Assembly (NCBI GenBank): GCA_034008185.1
Contig: CM067087.1
Coordinates: 46,420,090-46,484,089 of the forward strand
DNA: 64,000 nt
Source: Gorsachius magnificus
Lineage: Eukaryota; Chordata; Aves; Pelecaniformes; Ardeidae
Direction: 5' to 3'
The position numbers and the translations under genes were made by a program. Below are positions 59,488 through 64,000 of this stretch, in pieces; position 1 is the stretch's first letter; each line of letters opens with the position of its first letter. The notes under the pieces are model-generated. The model searched no databases, was not told where the DNA came from, and was given only the letters and a program-made list of their open reading frames with translations.

Positions 59488-60780
59488 AAGATCCATAGAT
59501 AGTAGTAATCGTTGTAACTGTTAGCCTAAAGACGATATATTTAGCCTTATCTTGTTACTAATAGGACAACATTATTTAGGGTTATCTGGAAAATCGATAT
59601 TGAAATACGGTTGCCCTGGTCATTAATATCAGAAGTAGAGGCTTTCTGGTTGGTGGTGTAAGCAGATCCATGGCAAAGGGGAAATCCTGACTCGCAGAGA
59701 AGAGCGTACCATAGAGTACAGCACCTCTTCGGAAAGGCTGGGGAATGGGGGAATGGAAAAACCCTTTGAATAATTGAACGTGGTATCTGAGGATACAGGG
59801 ATAGGGAAAGGCGAAACGAAGGCGACGTCTCGTAGTGATGCTACGACATTGGTTTTCATAAATCTCCAGTTGTAGATGAATTAATTGTTTTGCCCACTGG
59901 GCATGCTGCTCTGACAGCTCGTTAGAGGCTGATTGTGGTCGGTGGTGGGAAGAGTGGTGGAAGCTCAGGGTGTAGTAAGGGCAGGGCTTGGTACTCTGTG
60001 TGAGGCAGTGTTGGTTCTGGTGCTTGCTTCAAAGTTTGAGAGTAGCATCAATTTACTCTCTCTCGCTGGACTGAATCTTGTCTGGCGTTAGACATGCTAA
60101 CTAATGCAAATTTTAACTGCGTGATAGATAGCTGAAACCAGAAATATCTCCCAAGTCTCCATTCTGCCACTTGAAAGCTTAAGGTGTAAAAATTTATGGC
60201 TGACTTGCCCAACTTGTGCCATCGCGGGGCATTCAATTATGGATCTATGAGGCTAGCTTGATATTTTTCATTTTCTAAACTTCCATGCAGTTATTTATTT
60301 CAGGACAGTTTCAAAGCGTAGTGTTCTGGAAAGTGTGTGTCCCCTCTCTCTTAAACACTGTTGAATTGCTGCTGAGAAGCCTCAAGTGGAATAAAAAAAT
60401 AACTGAGCTGAATCGGATCACCGAGACTGCGTTACGTGCTGCCACCTGTTCACAGGGATGATGAGGGCTTTGGGTAATGCCTGCTTTTCTAATGACTGTT
60501 ATTTTCTGTGTGGTCATCGAAACAACTGTTAAGTTTTGCGTTACGGTATTTTTGTGTTTTTTGCATATATTCAGGTTACTTGAATTGTGATCATTTGTTG
60601 GAAACGTCAGCATCACAGTATTGTTGGGCTTCTAGCCTGTAAGCGGTTCAACGGCTGCTTGACTTTGCTTCTTGCCCAGGGTTGTGAAATCCGGGTGTGC
60701 TTGGTTGGGCGATAGGGGACAGGACTAGCATTGGAAGGAAATAAAGCCCAGGGGATGGCCGGAGCATAACCGTTGAGGTC

Positions 60781-60930
60781 ATAGAATCATAGAATCTTTT
60801 AGGTTGGAAAAGACCTTTAAGATCATCAGGTCCAACTGTTGACCTAACGCTGCCATCCCACCACTAAACCCTGGCCCTAAGCACCTTGTCTGCCCGGCTT
60901 TTAAATCCCTCCAGGGATGGGGACTCAAGG
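60781..60930 (-). mobile_element. CR1 LINE 3' fragment, minus strand
   Basis: On the minus strand this reads 'ttaaaagccgggcagacaag' and 'cttagggccagggtttagtg', then 'gatcttaaaggtcttttcc', and the tail 'gattctatgattctat'. It is the same subfamily as the fragment at 90-182 and lacks that copy's internal deletion. It is non-coding 3' sequence only. Confidence 0.95.
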
Positions 60931-62442
60931 TCAGCAGGACTGCAGGCCAATACATAGAGGTTTTCCATTCTAAATAGATGAAGACCCTTGGTGGGTTGAA
61001 CGTTATGGCCTACTTGAAACATGCACATCATTATTTATAAATAATCTTTCTTAAGAACCTCTCTTTGCATAATGTGTGATGCACGGTATAAACACCCTCC
61101 TCTTGTTTTTCCTGCCTGTGCTGCTGAAGCTGGAACTGGTTTTGTTACTACAGCTAATCATTAACTTAGAGCATTTTTGGTGCTATTTGGACACAGGGAA
61201 AGAAAAAAAAACAAAACTGAAATGCAGCCGGATTTGCTTTGGCTCCTTAGGAAAACCAAGAAAAATCCACAGGGGAAAACCAAGCTTTGCTTTGGGGGGA
61301 CGATTGGTCACCTAGAGGAGCTGCTGCCCGAGGACTGACCTGAAGTTAAGCCAAAGTCGGTGCTGCTGTGCTCAGGAGACCTGCTCCAGGCAGAGGGTGA
61401 GGAGACACGATGCCCGACCGCTCGCTCAGCATCTGGCAGGCAGATGTGAGCCCTGGGTGGGAGAAGCTGTAACTGCTCTTTGTGGCTGGAGGAGACCATT
61501 CCCCACGCGCTATGTGGGACCCTCCTTACCACGTTTGGGCTTTAATAGAAGCAGCATCTTTTCAAAGGCTTAGGAAGCGTGTTGAATGGTGATGCCAACC
61601 TGTCTGCGGATCTGTTACTTTTCCAAAGGTTTACCTGAAGTCTCGTTACTTATTCCGTGTGCCATCTGTGTACATTTCACGGTATTTTGCAGCCAGTGCA
61701 TGCAGTTAGAAAACCTGCTTTAGGTTGGGAATTCCCAAACATAGTTGGCCTAGGTGCTACTCTTGAGGGGAAGACTTGCCTTGCACAGTGGTAGGGACAG
61801 CAGCTCGCTGTTCCGTGCCACATCTAGCAGGTTTTTGGGAGGGGAAGTGAGCCCCCAGCACAGCTTCCTCCCGTACGTGGGGCAGTGCAAGAGGCTTGGC
61901 CGTGCTTGGCCGTCTGCAGGTCCTGGAGCGGCCGTTCCAAGCTCCCATTTTTCTTGCACGCTACTTAACAGTAGTTTGTGTGTCGCTGGTTGTAGTCACA
62001 GGAGCAACCTTAAGGGGGTGGGTGGTGAGGGTTGTAATCCTCTCTAGGTACTCTGATAGAGGCGTGTTCCTTTCTAGCTAAAACTTGGTGTTTATCTTTT
62101 TTTCTTAAATAGTTATGGTCTTAACTAATACTGGTGTAAGGTAGCGCAGATAGATGTAGCCTGTTTCTCTCCAGATCTGTCTCTAATCCTGTCTAAACCC
62201 ATATGCTTGGCAGTTTAAGAGTCATTAAGTACAGGATGCAAATGTGAAACATCAGGGATGTTTACACAGAATGCGAAGGTATGATTCATACTGAAATAAT
62301 GTTATGTTGTGAATTCATAGCTAAGTATTAGCAGAATTCATGTGACTACCAGAACTTGATAATGTGAGAAAGCTGTGACAAAACCACTTCTGATGCACTT
62401 TTGGTAAATCTCGGGGGGAAAAAAGTTTGAGAAGACTCACGT
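60931..62442. other. Non-coding stretch
   Basis: No gene is recognised. Two locally GC-rich segments (about 61310-61540 and 61750-61960) carry overlapping frames on both strands, as expected of GC-rich DNA with few stops. No splice-flanked or domain-bearing frame was found. Confidence 0.65.
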
Positions 62443-62471
62443 ATAACTGTAGGAAATGTTCCTACAGTTAT
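62443..62471. repeat. Perfect 13-bp inverted repeat with 3-nt loop
   Basis: ataactgtaggaa (62443-62455) and ttcctacagttat (62459-62471) are exact reverse complements separated by atg. The right arm ends exactly where CR1 similarity begins. Confidence 0.95.
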
Positions 62472-62622
62472 CCCTGGGAACATTCAAGGCCAGGTTGGAC
62501 GGGGCTCTGAGCAACCTGATCTAGTTAGCGGTGTCCCTGCTCACTGCAGGGGGGTTGGACTAGATGACCTCTAGGGGTCCCTTCCAACCCAAAACATTCG
62601 ATGATTCTATATGATTCTATGA
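62472..62622 (+). mobile_element. CR1 LINE 3' fragment, plus strand
   Basis: A CR1 3' end: 'cattcaaggccaggttgg', 'gagcaacctgatctagttag', 'ctgcaggggggttggactag', 'gacctctaggggtccc', and a tail with two copies of 'atgattctat'. It retains the ORF2 stop (N-L-I-stop) that the copies at 13.6 and 57.7 kb lack. Confidence 0.95.
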
Positions 62623-64000
62623 AATAAAATGCATCAACATTTCAGTAGCTGTGTTTTAAAAGTTTGACTGTCAAAGTAAAGTGACGGAAACTCGACAGTC
62701 TTGTTTGGGGAAGCACGTAAGCATGTGATGAGTGGTAGGAGTTTGATTAAGCCCTGTTTGCTTGGATAGCCGTCCGAGCGATAGAAGTTTTCCTCTAGCA
62801 GAGCTTGTTCTCTTTTGACGATTCTGTGCTCGGACGTCCCCGAGAGGTCATAGCACCCAGCTGAATTGGGGTGGCTCTTGCCTTCATCCTGTGTGCAGTC
62901 ATTAAGGGAGGATTTTTGGTTGTGTTATAAATTAAGAAATGGCTTTCTAGTGGCTGCGTCTGGTTTTATGTATTGGAGTGAAACATGCATTAGAAAATGT
63001 TTGTTTTCATGCATTAGAAAATACAGATTTCCTCATTTTTTTAACGGAGGAATGTTCTTCCTGGAGAAAAGGAGACCTTACAAACAAAAAAGTCAGTGCT
63101 AGACAGAACGTGCAAAACCAAATAAGTAAAACCCATTAGAAATAGTTGAAAAAAATGTTTTGTAGGTGATTGAATGAAAGCTTTTTGTTTAAAATTATCT
63201 ACGTTTATTACTTCATTCTAGAAGAAGAAAACTGTACGGCAAAATGAAGTATAGAAAAGTGGTTGTGTTGTTTGTTTTTTTTTTTTTCCCCAGGCTTTTT
63301 TTTTTTCCTTGGAAGAAAGCACTCGCCATTCTTCCCCTGAAGTAGGTTTTTGTTTAGTCGTAACGTAACTTAGAGCAGCGTGGGTAAATAGTTAATCAAA
63401 ACAAGTACAAACCAGTTACTGGGAAAGCCATCTATGGCAGCCTGTTCTTCATTCCTACAAAATTAAGGGACTTAACTTCAATTATGGCTTAATTAATACG
63501 CAGATTATTTCTACTGCTACTGAAGGTGATGGGCATTCTAGAGAGAGACATCTGTTTAATTTTTTTTCTTTTTTTAAGCTGACTCCACGTTCCTACTTAA
63601 TCCGTGCCACCATACTTAATCTTTTACGTATATAATGCATGTGTGTATAAAGAAATGTAAATACTTGTCAGCTAACAGCAGTCGAATTTGTCTCCTTACC
63701 TTGCTTGGAGCGGCACTTTGGGGTGCTTTGCAGGGACCGTACAAAGCCAGCATGGTGATGCGTCCTTCGGCTTCAGAATTGAGCTACGGTGGGGCTGGGT
63801 TTGATGTGGACTGATGACTTCGATGGGTTATTTCCCAAATGGTAAAATAATGTTCGTACTGTTCCCAAATGACAACATACTGTTGGTAATTCATCAAAAA
63901 AGGGGAAAGTGACAAATTTATCTTTGAGAGAGAGGAAAAGCCAAGTAGGACAATATATGATGTGTCAAACAGCTAGATCATTCTAGGAGTGGAAAGATAA
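62623..64000. other. Non-coding stretch
   Basis: No gene is recognised. It holds a 15-bp direct repeat (62984-62998 and 63008-63022) and a pyrimidine-rich stretch with two T runs (63275-63306). The last 700 bases look unique. Confidence 0.65.
62984..63022 (+). repeat. Direct repeat, 2 x 15 bp
   Basis: catgcattagaaaat occurs at 62984-62998 and 63008-63022, nine bases apart. It is a local duplication with no mobile element between the copies. Confidence 0.9.

Larger units (their letters stand above)
57863..60780. other. Non-coding stretch
   Basis: No gene is recognised. T runs at 57984-57996, 58484-58504 (21 T) and 59002-59014. A 2 x 12-bp tandem duplication, aaataaagtgtc, is at 59464-59487. 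Short frames only. Confidence 0.65.

Noticed and set aside
1..64000. CRISPR arrays, prokaryotic operons, tRNA or rRNA genes
   Set aside because: No regularly spaced repeats, no cloverleaf or A/B box pair that I could trace, and no rRNA-like sequence. The repeats are those of a bird nuclear genome.

Overview
The window looks like non-coding nuclear DNA from a bird. Five clear CR1 LINE fragments have typical avian 3' ends (the 8-bp 'gattctat' tail). There are also two LTRs of avian endogenous-retrovirus type, a few worn MIR-like SINE remnants and an older, much more diverged CR1 copy. Base composition is mildly AT-rich with long T homopolymers. There is no operon structure, ribosome-binding site or dense coding. 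I recognise no protein-coding gene, tRNA, rRNA or other RNA gene. Almost all open frames are short chance frames; many begin at TTG, CTG or GTG, and the best protein-like ones are remnants of the CR1 reverse-transcriptase ORF. The window is most simply an intron of a large gene or an intergenic segment.

Layout. 1-13.6 kb: a short CR1 tail (90-182), MIR-like scraps, an ancient CR1 copy (2530-2888), a 23-G run (6369-6391) and a C-rich tract near 10.2 kb. 13.6-20.7 kb: a CR1 on the minus strand (13586-13910), a possible MIR relic, a candidate exon with strong splice signals (17045-17171) and a diverged 39-bp tandem duplication. 20.7-21.3 kb: an LTR on the minus strand with recognisable TATA and polyadenylation signals. 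21.3-33.2 kb: mostly unique DNA with a second candidate exon (24236-24298) and a perfect 20-bp palindrome. 33.26-33.83 kb: a solo LTR on the minus strand with a perfect 5-bp target-site duplication, followed by a CpG-rich patch (34081-34440). 34.5-48.9 kb: unique, AT-rich DNA, a 14-bp tandem array with a CR1 tail (42.0-42.2 kb) and a tiny signal-peptide-like ORF. 48.9-64 kb: three plus-strand CR1 copies and one minus-strand copy, a second 23-G run, a second CpG-rich patch with a T/G tract, long T runs and a perfect 13-bp hairpin abutting the last CR1.

No genes here can be shown to work together. Long T runs outnumber long A runs on the plus strand by about 20 to 7, which fits long-term transcription of this strand. 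The two best candidate exons are also on the plus strand. This is inference only. I found no evidence for a new biological system. The items most worth checking are the candidate exons, the two CpG-rich patches and a CR1 subfamily whose ORF2 stop codon and next in-frame stop have both been lost.
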